Source of the DNA: Zhengitettix transpicula
Lineage: Eukaryota > Arthropoda > Insecta > Orthoptera > Tetrigidae
Reading direction: 5' to 3'
DNA: 64,000 nt
NCBI GenBank assembly: GCA_037074705.1
Contig: CM073590.1
Span: 38,153,895 to 38,217,894 of the forward strand
Part shown: piece after piece, positions 23,160 to 33,908 of the stretch
Layout: each line of letters starts with the position of its first letter
Numbering within the stretch: position 1 is the first letter of the stretch
The notes under the pieces: generated by a model
Told to the model about the DNA's origin: nothing
Seen by the model: only the letters and a program-made list of their open reading frames with translations
Database searches by the model: none
Program-made: the position numbers and the translations under genes

Positions 23160-24808
23160 TCTAATGAGTAACAAAGTGTATTTTTAGTACAACGTTAATT
23201 GAAAATCATGCGAAATATTTTACGTTGCTCATTTCTTCTGATGCGTTTCAACTCAAGCGATTTGTCGGTACCAACATGAACTTCGTTCGTCTACGAGATA
23301 AATTACTATTTTAAAATAATTTCATCGACCCCTTTTACGTGTTAACTTATATGCTTCACTTTCTTTTCATTTAGAATGCAATGTATTCAATATTCTATCT
23401 AAGAATTTAAACGTAAGTAGATAAAGATTTTAAAAAATCAAATAAATGGCTATTATATTTTCAAATATGCTTATCACTCTTTGAAGAATATAGAAGTTTG
23501 TATAATTTTATAATTTTTCAGTTTTTTGCTTTGGTGACGTTATTTCAGGCAAATCCAATAAACGTAATAAATTTATTTTCTACTCTTCAGAATGGATAAT
23601 CGTATAATTTGAGACAATCATAAATTTTAGTGTCACGAGTTTTAAAACTGTTGAACCTGAACACAGTTCGCGAAATAAAGTGGTGGTAATCGTGACTGTT
23701 ACTGACTTTGCTTTGTTTCTTCGTACCAAATAAGATGAAACCTGGATTATAGCATCCGTTTGCTTCTCATGTCTAACGGTCAGACAGGAGACGTTGTATC
23801 CACCACTGACAGAACAATTACAACCAAAATGGGAAGGCCACGTAGGGTTCTATATAACTCGGTAAATTAAATTCGGGAGTTAAACTCGGAGGATAGTATA
23901 GAATGAGGACAGGGCTGATGAAGTTAAATGTTTTTTGCTGCCAATGTGAGGATGCTAAACGGTGTAGTGCCCAGTTCGATTAACTGCAATTCTGTAATCT
24001 ACCAAATTTTCGTTTATCTTTTTACGTGGAAATTCACAATTGTTTTATTTATAGTTTCTACAGTTCATTAAAAAATTTATTATATTTTTCTACGCACAGG
24101 AAGTTAATAATTTACCGAAGTAAATACATGATTATATAAAATTTTATACTAACAACTTTTTATTTTTTACGAGGGAGTTACAATTTTCACATTAACTCAG
24201 GCGTTTAAATAATCAATATTTACCTATAAATGGTTAAATTTGTTATATGTACCATTCAATTGGCCACACATTCGGTATGAATGCAATGTTTCCGTATTTA
24301 CCGCTCCAGTTTAAATCTGAATGATATTGTTACATAATTTTTACAACAAACTTTTAATTTATACGAAGAGCATAATATGGTGATATTATTGGTAAAATAA
24401 TGATAAACATCAATGTTGGAGTAAGTTACACTGGTGATCTGGAAATGTTTTGCATTAGTTTCAAAGTGAAATACGTAATGAAAGATGAAACTGTCAGCAA
24501 TAAATAATTTAAACTTTCTGGGTGAAGATGTTTTAGAAATAATAATAATCTTTGTTTCCATAATTTGCAACAGTACAAAGTGGGAAATCGTCAATAATAT
24601 AATTGAAATATAACTTTAACATTAAATTAAATAGAACTTATATTTTAAGATAAGATGATTAATATTAAACTTTATGTTTACAGATATCATAAAGATATGG
24701 CATAGTTGATGTGGGGAAATACTAAGCTATAGTAATATGAGGGACTAAAAAATTCAGATAATCTTTTTAAAGCATATGAGTTTCTATTTATCTTTTTTGC
24801 ATCAGTAG
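23160..24808. other. AT-rich stretch without a supported gene
   Basis: No gene, RNA or transposon end recognised. Small open frames on the minus strand (24298-24594) are low-complexity AT-rich translations. Confidence 0.5.
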
Positions 24809-25361
24809 TCTTTCTCGGGTTTCTAACCGAATGGAATATATGTTATATTGTTTCAACATTTAGATGACTTGCTCTGTCATTTTCCGGTGAAGTCAATTCC
24901 GGAATGGTGATGTATTTTTATACGGAAGCGGCGAATCTTTCTTCTTTCTTGTTTGTCACGTATCATGGGTGCCGTTGTGTGAATCGTCATGTGCACGTCG
25001 CTGATGACGTATATGAGTTGGAATAACGTCGCTATTATTATAATAGTTATTGCCTGGGAGCCAGATTCTCTGTACAACAGACCGTAATTTTGTTTTATTT
25101 TAACCGCTCGAAATGCAATACCGTCCCTGAACTTCTTAGTATTGTCCAAAATCTTGCAACTAATTAAATTTAATTTAATGACCGATCATCATCCTGATTG
25201 CTGATTTTGCAGGCTGTTTAAACCTGATTCATCTTTCATGTTCAACTATCCGATATTGGATCGTTAACCGCTTCCAAATGAATACCAGAAGATGATGACA
25301 GAGTCATCGAAACTTTGCAGCAATATAACATATATTCCCCCTCGGTTAGAGGTTAGAGAGC
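24809..25361. repeat. Inverted-repeat pair with TCTCGGG...TAACCGA ends
   Basis: Left arm 24809-24880 and right arm 25294-25361 are inverted copies that share TAACCGA, GGAATATATGTTATATTG and ATGACTxxxTCTGTCAT. They enclose about 410 bases without a recognised protein. The right arm reads CAGAAGATGATGACAGAGTC then ATCGAAACTTTGCAG. The GATGAC/GTCATC stem followed by GAAAC resembles the middle stem and core of a hammerhead ribozyme. Inverted terminal copies carrying such motifs are known for Penelope-like elements. A foldback or MITE-like element is the alternative. Confidence 0.6.
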
Positions 25362-26339
25362 TATTTCTAAAAAAAACTGACAGTATCCATTATATCGTCT
25401 CTTTATTAAAATCATTTAAAATAAAACAAGTTGGTGTTATGATGTATAGGCATAGTAAAGAATAATCCAATATTATTTTACGGTCAATAGAATTAACGCA
25501 AGTTCTGGCATAGATTTGCTGAATAAGTTTTAAAAGTTTAAAATTGTTAAATATTTGCTGATGTGAAATAATGCACATTTTTGTAAATTTAGTAAATTCA
25601 ATAAAATTCTAAATTCCATGGAAATATTTATTAGCGATTGATATCCATCAACAATAACTTAAATATTATATTTCGATGATCAATTATAAATAAACATGGT
25701 GATACTTTAAATTGATCAGTCTAGAAGTAAATTGAGAACATTATTGCTACATATAAGCTTCATAGTTGCCAAAAAGGCTTCAGAAAACATAGGTCTTGTT
25801 TTTTGCATAGGTTTGATCATATGGATTTATCCCTGAATATTAATTAACGGAGCGTTGGGACTGGACAAAAATTACTCAGAGTCATAGAAAATATTTATTT
25901 AAATTATATTAAATTTTCCTACTAAAATTAATAACTTTGTTCTTCTTGAACAGAATCTAGAAGAAAATAATACTGCCATAGGTTATGTTTAACAACAACA
26001 TTCTATTTATCAGTAAATGTACTCGGTTAAGGGAGTGTAATAGATGAGAACGCATTTTGAGAATGCATTTTGAGACTCGCCAGAACAGCAGGCGAAATAA
26101 TATACGGAAAGTCCAGGTAGAGAAATCAAATACAGAAAGTCACTTAGTATTATAGGCCGACAGAAACATTGGACGATCACCAGTTTTTCGTTAAACCAGT
26201 CAAAAAGAATGATAGCTATTATATCTATAAAAAGTCGAGCAATTAATGGACAAATCGAATTTTGTTTGGCAGACTTGTATCAGGAAGTAGGTGGAACGCA
26301 AGTAATGTAGAGAATAGTTCTGGGCAGTAACTGGGGGAT
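25362..26339. other. AT-rich stretch without a supported gene
   Basis: Nothing recognised on either strand. Confidence 0.5.
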
Positions 26340-26466
26340 ATTGTTTTTTATTAATTTTTTTTAGATATGGAAACGAACACACACAAAGTCCATGTCCTTG
26401 CCGAGATTCGAACCCGGGTCCTCTGTGTTGCGAGGCAGTGAAGCTGACCACAGGAGGTCGGCTAGG
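26340..26466 (-). mobile_element. tRNA-derived SINE
   Basis: On the minus strand CCTCCTGTGGTCAGCTTCAC is followed by TGCCTCGCAACACAGAGGA and then CCCGGGTTCGAATCTCGGCA. This gives an A-box-like D-arm, an anticodon-like stem and a textbook B box (GGTTCGAATC). After about 45 further bases it ends in an A-rich tail (CTAAAAAAAATTAATAAAAA). This is the structure of a Pol III-transcribed SINE mobilised by a LINE. A second, more diverged member is at 50201-50412. The acceptor stem does not close, so it is not a functional tRNA. Confidence 0.8.
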
Positions 26467-28413
26467 ATATTTTTCTTTTACTACTCTTAAAGGAATTTTT
26501 ACTTTTTCTCTACACTGGAAGCTACAGTATTGAAAAAAGAAATACTTGTTTAACACTAAGTATTTATTTAGTAATAGGGCAGGGTAAAATAAATGGTACT
26601 ACCGTTCATTTTGTATCCTTAATAACAAAAAAATTGTCGAACTACTTGTGTACATACAAAAAAAAGCATAAAACTTTATCTCGGGATCTATATACCGTTG
26701 TCATTAATATTTGTAAATGTGGAACTGCGGCATATTGTCTCAATACTTCTATACCGCTTCTGTGGTGATCTGGCAGGAATTAGGATCCTTAGATAGCCCA
26801 AAACGTGGCATCTCTCGTCTGAAGTTTCCGCGTTCCAGGAAGAGAGTGGAAAAGTCTTCTTACTTCTCTTCGTGTGCTGAAATCACCTGCTCGTTCTTGA
26901 ACTTTCTCTTCCAGCTTTAAATTCGAATAAATCATTTGCTCTTTCCACACTACTGTCGCTTGTAAAAACACTAATTAACTTATCTGCTTCTTCCACATTA
27001 CTGTCCAACTTCTTTTCTCCACTAATCCACGACTCCACGACTGATTGACTCCACTAGTCCCCAACTTATACCTTAAATATATGATTCTGAAGCTTAAGAA
27101 TTGTCCTTTAATGTACTTTTTTCCCGATCTTACTATTCTTTTATTCGTTCTACAAGCATTACTTTCAAGCCTACCCTCGTACTTACTGCCTGACCTCCAG
27201 ATCATCTCATCACATCAGTGAACATGTGTGATTAATTCCAAGTCCCTGTGAAGTCACGTTCCTCAAGGTGCTAAAATATTGGGACCAGAGATGTTTATAT
27301 CTTTAGGGGGCGCCTTTTGGGCTGTCGTTAATACTCAGAAAGCAAGATCGCATTGCTTTTGATCACTACCTGGGTGCCGTACAATGACCTGGCCAGATGG
27401 GACGCGAGAATATTAATTGTTCAGATTTTTACGTAACATAAAATAAAAAATATATTGTAAAAATAACACCGTATCAATTTATTACTTATATTGTACACTA
27501 AAATACATAATGCTGGAGAACCGGGATAACGGAGTACGTTACCCATTAAGAAACTAGAAAATAATACTGTACTGGGAGTCAACGAAACTATTAAAAAATG
27601 AAATCTGGGGCCGAAAATCAGGGAGTTCAGATATAATTTGTCACGAACAAAGTGGTTAGTCTAACAATACAAGACAGTAGTTATTCTATCAATTGGAGAG
27701 ACTGGTTTCAGCAGCAAGAAAGATTCTGATAGAAACAATTCATTTGGAAGAAAGCGTGAGGCCTACATGGACGTGACGCACCCTCATCACTACCAGGAAC
27801 TAACGCTAGTGTTATTAACGCTTTCCATGTTAATAAATAATATATTAAATATTCAGAGTAAATAGTAGCTTAATTATGAGAAACGGTTTTGATATATTGT
27901 GACTTAATATTCACATTTCCTCGAACAGTGTATTTTGTAAACAAATTCGTTTTATAAATGCACTCTAATATTTTTATAAAACAATAATATTTATAAAACA
28001 TTATAGAATATTTATAGTAGTCAAATTAAAATGTCTATAAATTTTTTACTAACAAAATTATACTACAAAACAGACGTAAAATAAATAGGTTTTTATAGTT
28101 TTGAAATTTTTTGGCACTGGTGAGGTAATAAGTATTAATCGGGCATTTCATTGTCTGAGTAGAAATAAGGAATAAGAAAAGAAGGGAAGAAAGAAATCGG
28201 CGCAGACAGAGAAGAGAGAAAATCAACAAGTGAAAAAGAAAGCAAACGACAGAAATGTATGAAAAACAAGAACGATAAACGATACGGATTAGGTTTATTG
28301 AACTATCATTGATGAAGTAATAAACCGTACAAGGGCTAGGACTAATATATTAAATCTAAGCCTTCATGAGGGTTCGGACTCCCGTAATGTTGCCCTTTAA
28401 TGTTGTTCTTTCC
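26467..28413. other. Stretch without a supported gene
   Basis: At 26940-27010 the block CTTCCACACTACTGTC is repeated as CTTCCACATTACTGTC 50 bases on, in a moderately GC-richer segment of unknown origin. A 76-codon minus-strand frame over 26975-27205 has no recognised motif. No gene is called. Confidence 0.4.
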
Positions 28414-28455
28414 CTGATGACTAACACAGTTTCTTTTCTGACCGAAACATTAGAG
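28414..28455 (+). repeat. Hammerhead-like short motif
   Basis: CTGATGA at 28414-28420, a 22-base insert, then CCGAAACATTAGAG. The boxes and spacing match the other hammerhead-like copies in the window, but the insert forms no convincing stem, so this is either a decayed copy or chance. Confidence 0.3.
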
Positions 28456-30237
28456 TAATCTATACTTTAAGTTGTGTCCGATATAAACCGTACGCAGACG
28501 CTTTTTATTTTATAATATTATACTATGATTTTACAATAATTTACGAGAGTTATAAGGTTCATATCATTTTTATACTAATGGCCACGTGTATAAGACTACG
28601 GTGCATATCTGAGCATACGATTAAAGAATTTCGTGGAATTTACAATGTGAGTCATAAATTGACAATTAGCAATTTTCTCGGTAGCAATATCCTGCGCTGA
28701 ATATTTCAATGCGCATGTTTATTACAAGTGGAATTATGTTCTAAAGGGTTTTTAACCAAGATAAAGACAATTACTTATGTCATGACGTAAACCCTAAAGC
28801 CATTGCCCCTAATTTAATATTTTATTTGACCACCGGTAGATAAGAAATAAAAAGATTTTTAAAAGAAATGTGGTTTACTTGTAGTGGACAAAGCACCTCA
28901 TTTTATAATTTTATCTGAATTCTTAACTTTCTTAACGAACAGTGAGTATAAAAATTTACTAAAGCATGAAAAGTATATTGTTCGTAACCAAAATGTTTCT
29001 TATGCAACCATTCGTCCGGAATAGTTTGTTTCGTTATTGGCATACTTATTATTAATAACCGATGTAGAATATGACAAATATACAACGGCATGCAGTAATT
29101 TAAGACCAAAGAGTAAGTAAACGGTTGCACAAAAGACCGGAACGATAAGTGATTCATTACATTTCTCTTGCCATTTATTACTCAACATTTGTAGGCAAGA
29201 AAGGGCAAATATTTTGGCTGCGTGAAACCCACGAATCGAGAGAGGGAAAGAGAGAGATTTAGGAAAGCGCGTGAGCCAAGGGAGGAGAATGTTTTGCTGC
29301 TCTATTTACCCACAGGGCTATAACGTGCCCTTCTCCCTTTCGCTTATATTTTTCTGAAATATCTTTCCTTAGTCGAAGAGTAAAGCACAAATAAATTCTT
29401 GGCAGCCCTTCCCAAACACTCCCGGCGTTTCCACTCCCGTCGCAAGTCCATCGTTCTTCGCCCTTCCTACCCTTCTCCCCACTCTTCCCTCTCAATACGG
29501 AACTTGACCTATATTCTGTGTGATGTAAGGAGTGACAATATTTCAATTTCATGGCGCAATCGGAACGCTTTATTGCCACTCAGTGAAGTGAAGCGCGTAA
29601 TTCCGGCGACAGCAGGGAAATGTATTGTGTGCGGTGGGATGCAAATGTAATATGATGTCTGCAGCTGCCTTTGACGCAGAGCGTGTGGAGCAGGTTCAAT
29701 CCCAGGGATTCCTGCAGGACTACGAAGTTTTAAGTCACAAAATTTTGAGGAACTAAATTTAAGTAAATTAATGAGCAATTGTTATATATATAGGATTAAC
29801 GTCTGATAACTTAAAATATACCACCTTTCTATCTTACTTAATATTATTTATTAGATATAAGTGTTCTTAAATATAAACTTTAAAATATTATTGCGCTACA
29901 AAAATTATAATTAATGGGACAAGGGACAAACATCAAACAAAATATCAATGAGTTTTCAATTCTACTGATAGTTTCAAATATTCCTGCTAATTCAGCAAAT
30001 TCATTTGATATCTTCTCAATATGGCTTCATATGATCACGAAAAGCAGCACAGATCCATTAAATGCGAATGAGAAAAATTCTTTTTCTACTATAGAAAACA
30101 TTTGATTTCTGAATGTAAACCTTAATTGATAATTGGATTGAAACTATGGCCACTTCAGTCTGAATTAAAATATTTTTTGAAATCGGGCCTGTATAAATTA
30201 CTGAACATAATTTGACATTGTTAGGACAACGTTCCTA
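28456..30237. other. Stretch with one GC-richer, purine/pyrimidine-skewed patch
   Basis: 29220-29720 is less AT-rich and C/T-skewed, with overlapping open frames on both strands and no recognised domain. GGTTCAATCCC at 29693-29703 fits a Pol III B box but no A box is convincing upstream. No gene is called. Confidence 0.4.
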
Positions 30238-30261
30238 TGCATGTATGTATGTATGTATGCA
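30238..30261. repeat. (ATGT)n microsatellite
   Basis: Five ATGT-type units between two ATGC units. Confidence 0.9.
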
Positions 30262-31336
30262 TTTACTTAATCAACAAATGATAAGTCGTCCGGTGGCAAA
30301 TACTTAAAATTACAATAAATTATTTTACTACAAATATAATTAAATTAAACAAAAAATGATTATAAAATAAATAAACCCGATTTGTGTACAGATAGATAAA
30401 GTAGATAAAGAATAATATTATTGGAAGATACATTTTGAAGAAAAAAAAGTTATATAAAAATAATATTCTTGTGGCCTTAAAAATAAAACAACGGAATTAT
30501 CCCTTAGAATAGAGATTACCTAAGGAGAGAAAACTATACTAATACTCCACTTTATTGCTATTGATTGTGAGCCAGATGATTTTCAAAGCACCATCACTTC
30601 ACTACACTAACCTATTTTCAACAAAGAGAGTCCAGATTGAGACTAAATTTTCTTTCCGTTAGAGGACTTTTTCCAAACACTCTTGAATGTAAATTGTTCC
30701 AGTCATTTATTATCCTATTTAGGAATGAGTATATACCAACATTCGTTTGTTGCTGTTGGCATGTATTTTGAAAATGCGATCAGTCCTCTAGTACAAATTC
30801 GGTTCATTCGTTCTATCCCGAATTCCCTGCCAAGGTTCTTAACCCGCAAACGCTTTGAGGAAAATGTGAAGCCTAAATATTGTGAATTCAATAACACTGT
30901 ATTGTACGTTTCAATTAGATCCTTATCATAAACTTTAACATATGCTGTTACTTAAAGCTATTATCTCTAGATATTATATGTTCGTTTTGTTTGAAGGGAA
31001 TATTAAAATTTGATTTATACCCTTATGTTTACATCCACCGAATTGGTATTCCATTTCTACAGTTCTTTTTATTTTAAGTCCAATAAACTACGTTTAATGT
31101 TGCTTACGTAATACTACAATGTGACAGAAGTTGAAATAAATAATAGTGAAACAAATTTTAATTAGAGGGCAACATGAAAAAGACAATTTTATATTTGAGA
31201 CATATATAAAGAGAAAATATGCTTCCCTGAAATTCATACTTGTACAATAGAGTATATTATAAAGAGTTTTCTTGTATCATGAAAAATTACGATTTCACTC
31301 GATATAGAGACAAATTATGTGTTAGATAAATAATTT
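30262..31336. other. AT-rich stretch without a supported gene
   Basis: Nothing recognised. The 82-codon frame at 30683-30931 has no motif. Confidence 0.5.
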
Positions 31337-31535
31337 AATATTTAAACTGCCAGCATGTTGTGGCCAAAATAATTTATTTTTATATTTTTGAATATTACAT
31401 AATTTGGCTCTCCAACGTGGAGCTTTCTTCTGTAATATCTTATTGAATACCACATAGTTTGGCTACAACGTGATGGAATTTGTTTTATTTAATTTGTGCA
31501 TACTACATAATTAGGCGCCCTACGTTGGGCGCCAA
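31337..31535 (-). repeat. Tandem degenerate units resembling a tRNA-Lys primer-binding site
   Basis: Four units with a period of about 53-54 bases start near 31339, 31393, 31447 and 31501. Three share TA-C-CATA-TT-GGC followed by an ACGT-centred palindrome. The best unit contains GGCGCCC and GGGCGCC flanking TACGTT (31514-31533). On the minus strand it reads TGGCGCCCAACGTAGGGC, almost the classic tRNA-Lys-type primer-binding site TGGCGCCCAACGTGGGGC of LTR retroelements. A related pair lies at 60199-60376. This may be the leader of a decayed minus-strand LTR element. Confidence 0.45.
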
Positions 31536-32089
31536 GTTAGGACAGTCAAATTATGCGGTATTCAATAAATAAAAGGAAAGAAAGGAAGGAGGTTAACGGC
31601 TTTTTACGTTGAAATTAAAACAATTTTCAAAGAGATAAGAAAAGATGATTTAATTGACAATTTTGATTTACGTTGAATTCTTTACATTTTCTGTTTTTAA
31701 ATAAATGCCTCAGCTTTCATGAGAATCTAAATTTCAGGTCCGCTTATAGGGCCTCTAATAAAGATAGTGATTTTCAATTGTCACCAAAGTTACAGAAGAA
31801 AAATATGAATTTAATTTACAGTAACAAAGTAATTTGGAAAATCATTCACGAGAGTCTAGTCTGCAATAGGGACCTACCAGTAGCGGTTGTGTACAGTCTG
31901 CGATATGAATTGAGACAGAAAAGTTGAGTCTGCGTTCGAGGAGGAGAGAAATCGACAAGGGCGAGGTGGGAGAAATTGATCCCGGTTTGTGTTGGAGAAG
32001 TAAAGGATTTATTGGAGGTCGTAAAAGTTAAAAGACTACGAAATTGAAGACAGCAATTAAAAGTATTGAAATGAGGAATTGAACGAGTT

Positions 32090-32269
32090 ATGTGTGAATT
32101 GTAAACTCGACAAAGAAATTGCATCGATTACCTTCTTTGTAACCTAGATGAAGCTTTATATAAGGTACGCGTATTTGAAACTTCTCTTTGTGATCATAAA
32201 GCACAATTTATGTAGATTTATGAAGATACTTAAAATCCGGACAGATTTTCCCGGAGAAATACAAACTTA
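32090..32269 (+). pseudogene. CR1/Daphne-like LINE, 5' segment (end of endonuclease)
   Basis: In one frame this reads RNCIDYLLCNLDEALYKV then FETSLCDHKAQFM. This matches the C-terminal blocks of an AP-type LINE endonuclease, with CID-x-x-x-x-N followed by the catalytic (S)DHKAQ motif. The next residues, RRNTNL, run straight into the target duplication of the LTR element. Reading resumes as LKRNCIQPKLK just after that element at 42063, so the two segments are one LINE split by insertion. The start is uncertain because upstream frames are decayed. Confidence 0.7.
32262..32269 (+). repeat. Target-site duplication of the LTR element, left copy
   Basis: CAAACTTA directly precedes the 5' LTR and reappears directly after the 3' LTR at 42055-42062. 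Since both junctions share a dinucleotide with the LTR ends, the true duplication may be 4 to 8 bp. Confidence 0.8.
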
Positions 32270-32998
32270 TGGTGCGCCTTTAGTTATCGATTCGTTACCA
32301 AATATTTTTTATAACTGTTGCCTAAATTACTGCCTGGAAGCATGGGAATGTGGCTTGCCGGGGTCGAGCAGCAGACACAAGACAATGGCGGGGTGGATTG
32401 GAAAATCCGCAAGTCCCGCAAGCAAGGTCAGGGTCGGCCAAGAAAGGGGTAGATGACCGGAGACTATGGCCCTAAAATAGATGGAAATGGGTCACGTGTG
32501 CACAAGGACCAACCAGGAGAGAGGGATTTTGAGGAGGCAGAGAAAGAAGTCTGCGAACACGAGGAGATGAATTTGGACCGTCGGTGAGAGTGGTCATAGG
32601 GAGATGAATTTGGACCGTCGGTGAGAGTGGTCAGGGAGAGTTGATCCTGAAAGATTTTGGTTTTGCACGTGGGTCTCTGGTGGTCTTCTGCGAATGCTGA
32701 TGAGAGAGAACGGGAGTCGACCCTGTCCGAGCTGCAGACCTGGTAAGTTGCATTCCATGCTTCCGGGTATCGCGTCGGTTTGCCACGAGAAGAACCACGG
32801 TTAATCTTGAGAAAGGGAGGGGGTTACATGCATCCCTGGCAGGCTGGAAAGCTTTTCGTTTTGTATAAATTCTGAGAAAATGAATTATTGTTTTTTTTAA
32901 TAACTAAAAATTGTGTTTTCCTTTCCTGCAAGAACAATTCTTGCAGGTGGGGCTCAACAAACAGCATATCATTAGTTAATTTGACCGTAAGCTCACCA
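32270..32998 (+). repeat. 5' LTR (729 bp) with a 37-bp tandem duplication
   Basis: Starts TGGTGCGCC and ends GCTCACCA. It carries a TATAAAT box at 32864-32870 and an exact palindrome CCTGCAAGAA/TTCTTGCAGG at 32925-32947. The block starting GAGATGAATTTGGACC is present twice in tandem (about 32564-32636), whereas the 3' LTR has it once. About 46 bases inside the 3' end lies TGGGGCTCAAC, which in the 3' LTR reads TGGCGCCCAAC and resembles an older primer-binding site. Confidence 0.9.
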
Positions 32999-33007
32999 CA
33001 TATAAAA

Positions 33008-33030
33008 TGTCCTCCAACGTTTGGGGCACG
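33008..33030 (+). promoter_or_regulatory. Primer-binding-like site of the LTR element
   Basis: Nine bases after the 5' LTR, TGTCCTCCAACGTTTGGGGC aligns with the tRNA-Lys-type site TGGCGCCCAACGTGGGGC with a few changes and a 2-base insertion. The position is right for priming of minus-strand DNA. The match is imperfect, so the copy may be inactive or use a different tRNA. Confidence 0.5.
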
Positions 33031-33416
33031 AAGAAGTGGCAAACTGGAGCGATATTACGGGGACAGGATTAGCGGATTATATACGCTTGCTAGTCAACCA
33101 TTCAAGCAGGAATTCAGGACTTGATTCTTTTATTGTGTATTTTGGGGGAATAATTTTGTAATATGTATCTTGCGGGAATTTATTTTCGGGCAATACGTTC
33201 CAGGCTGGAGATGCAGGTGTTTAGACGCGGACCATATATTTTAATTTCTAGCGTGGAGTAGAGCAGGAGTTTTTTTTCATAGGTTAAGCGTTAATTCGGT
33301 GAATGTTGGGATTTCTTTTGTTATCTAATGTGGATTAGAGCCTGAGGTCTATATGTTTAATGTTAAGTTGTGTGAATTTTGAGCTGTTTTTTTTCGTTAT
33401 ATGTTAGTGTGTTAGA
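33031..33416 (+). other. Leader of the LTR element before the Jockey insertion
   Basis: Non-coding leader between the primer-binding-like site and the Jockey insertion point. It continues at 38741 and reaches the Gag start at 38787. Short open frames here have no recognised motif. Confidence 0.6.
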
Positions 33417-33427
33417 GAAAGTGTGTG
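33417..33427 (+). repeat. Target-site duplication of the Jockey LINE, left copy
   Basis: GAAAGTGTGTG directly precedes the LINE and is repeated exactly at 38730-38740 after its poly(A). An 11-bp duplication is typical of target-primed reverse transcription. Confidence 0.92.
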
Positions 33428-33908
33428 GAGTTGCTACCTGGCTTCGGTAGGAGCAACACCTGCAGCAGCGGAGCAGCCGGACTTCCTCGTAGAGACTACT
33501 TCCTCATCCGAGGAAAGCGGAACACCGAGCAAGACCCAGCTTGTCTTCGGACGCAGCGACCTCGCCTTCGGACGAGAGAGCCGCACGCAGCGGACGTACT
33601 AATCATTTAATTCTTTTTCAGCGCTATCGCTTTTGGTTCCTAGCAATAAGTGCTCACTTATTGTGGAAGCAAAGGCTCTTCCGCCCCAATCTTTTACCCT
33701 TGTTGGGGGCTAGCCCCACATAGTGTTAGAGTAGGGAATTCTCAGTGCCAGCGGCCCCTTCACGTGGGATAACTGCGCGTACTGTAGGCCTGGTTAGATC
33801 TACCCAAGTCCTCCATACACAACATCCTCTTACTGACACTGCCGGAAAATCATATCGAAGAAAGGAAAGAATCTAAAGAGACTGATATCCGGTAGCCGCC
33901 AGTGGAGG

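Noticed and set aside
22891..23187. 98- and 88-codon open frames on opposite strands at 23 kb
   Set aside because: Their distal halves are (GA)n translation and the rest has no recognisable motif.
26340..26466. Functional tRNA gene on the minus strand
   Set aside because: Good B box but no closing acceptor stem, and it continues into a body with an A-rich tail, as in a SINE.
29259..29778. Open frames of 83-106 codons around 29.3-29.8 kb as host exons
   Set aside because: Frames overlap on both strands in a pyrimidine-skewed patch, with no domain and no convincing splice pair.
31337..31535. CRISPR-like array
   Set aside because: Units are degenerate, the spacers are not unique inserts between exact repeats, and the window is eukaryotic.
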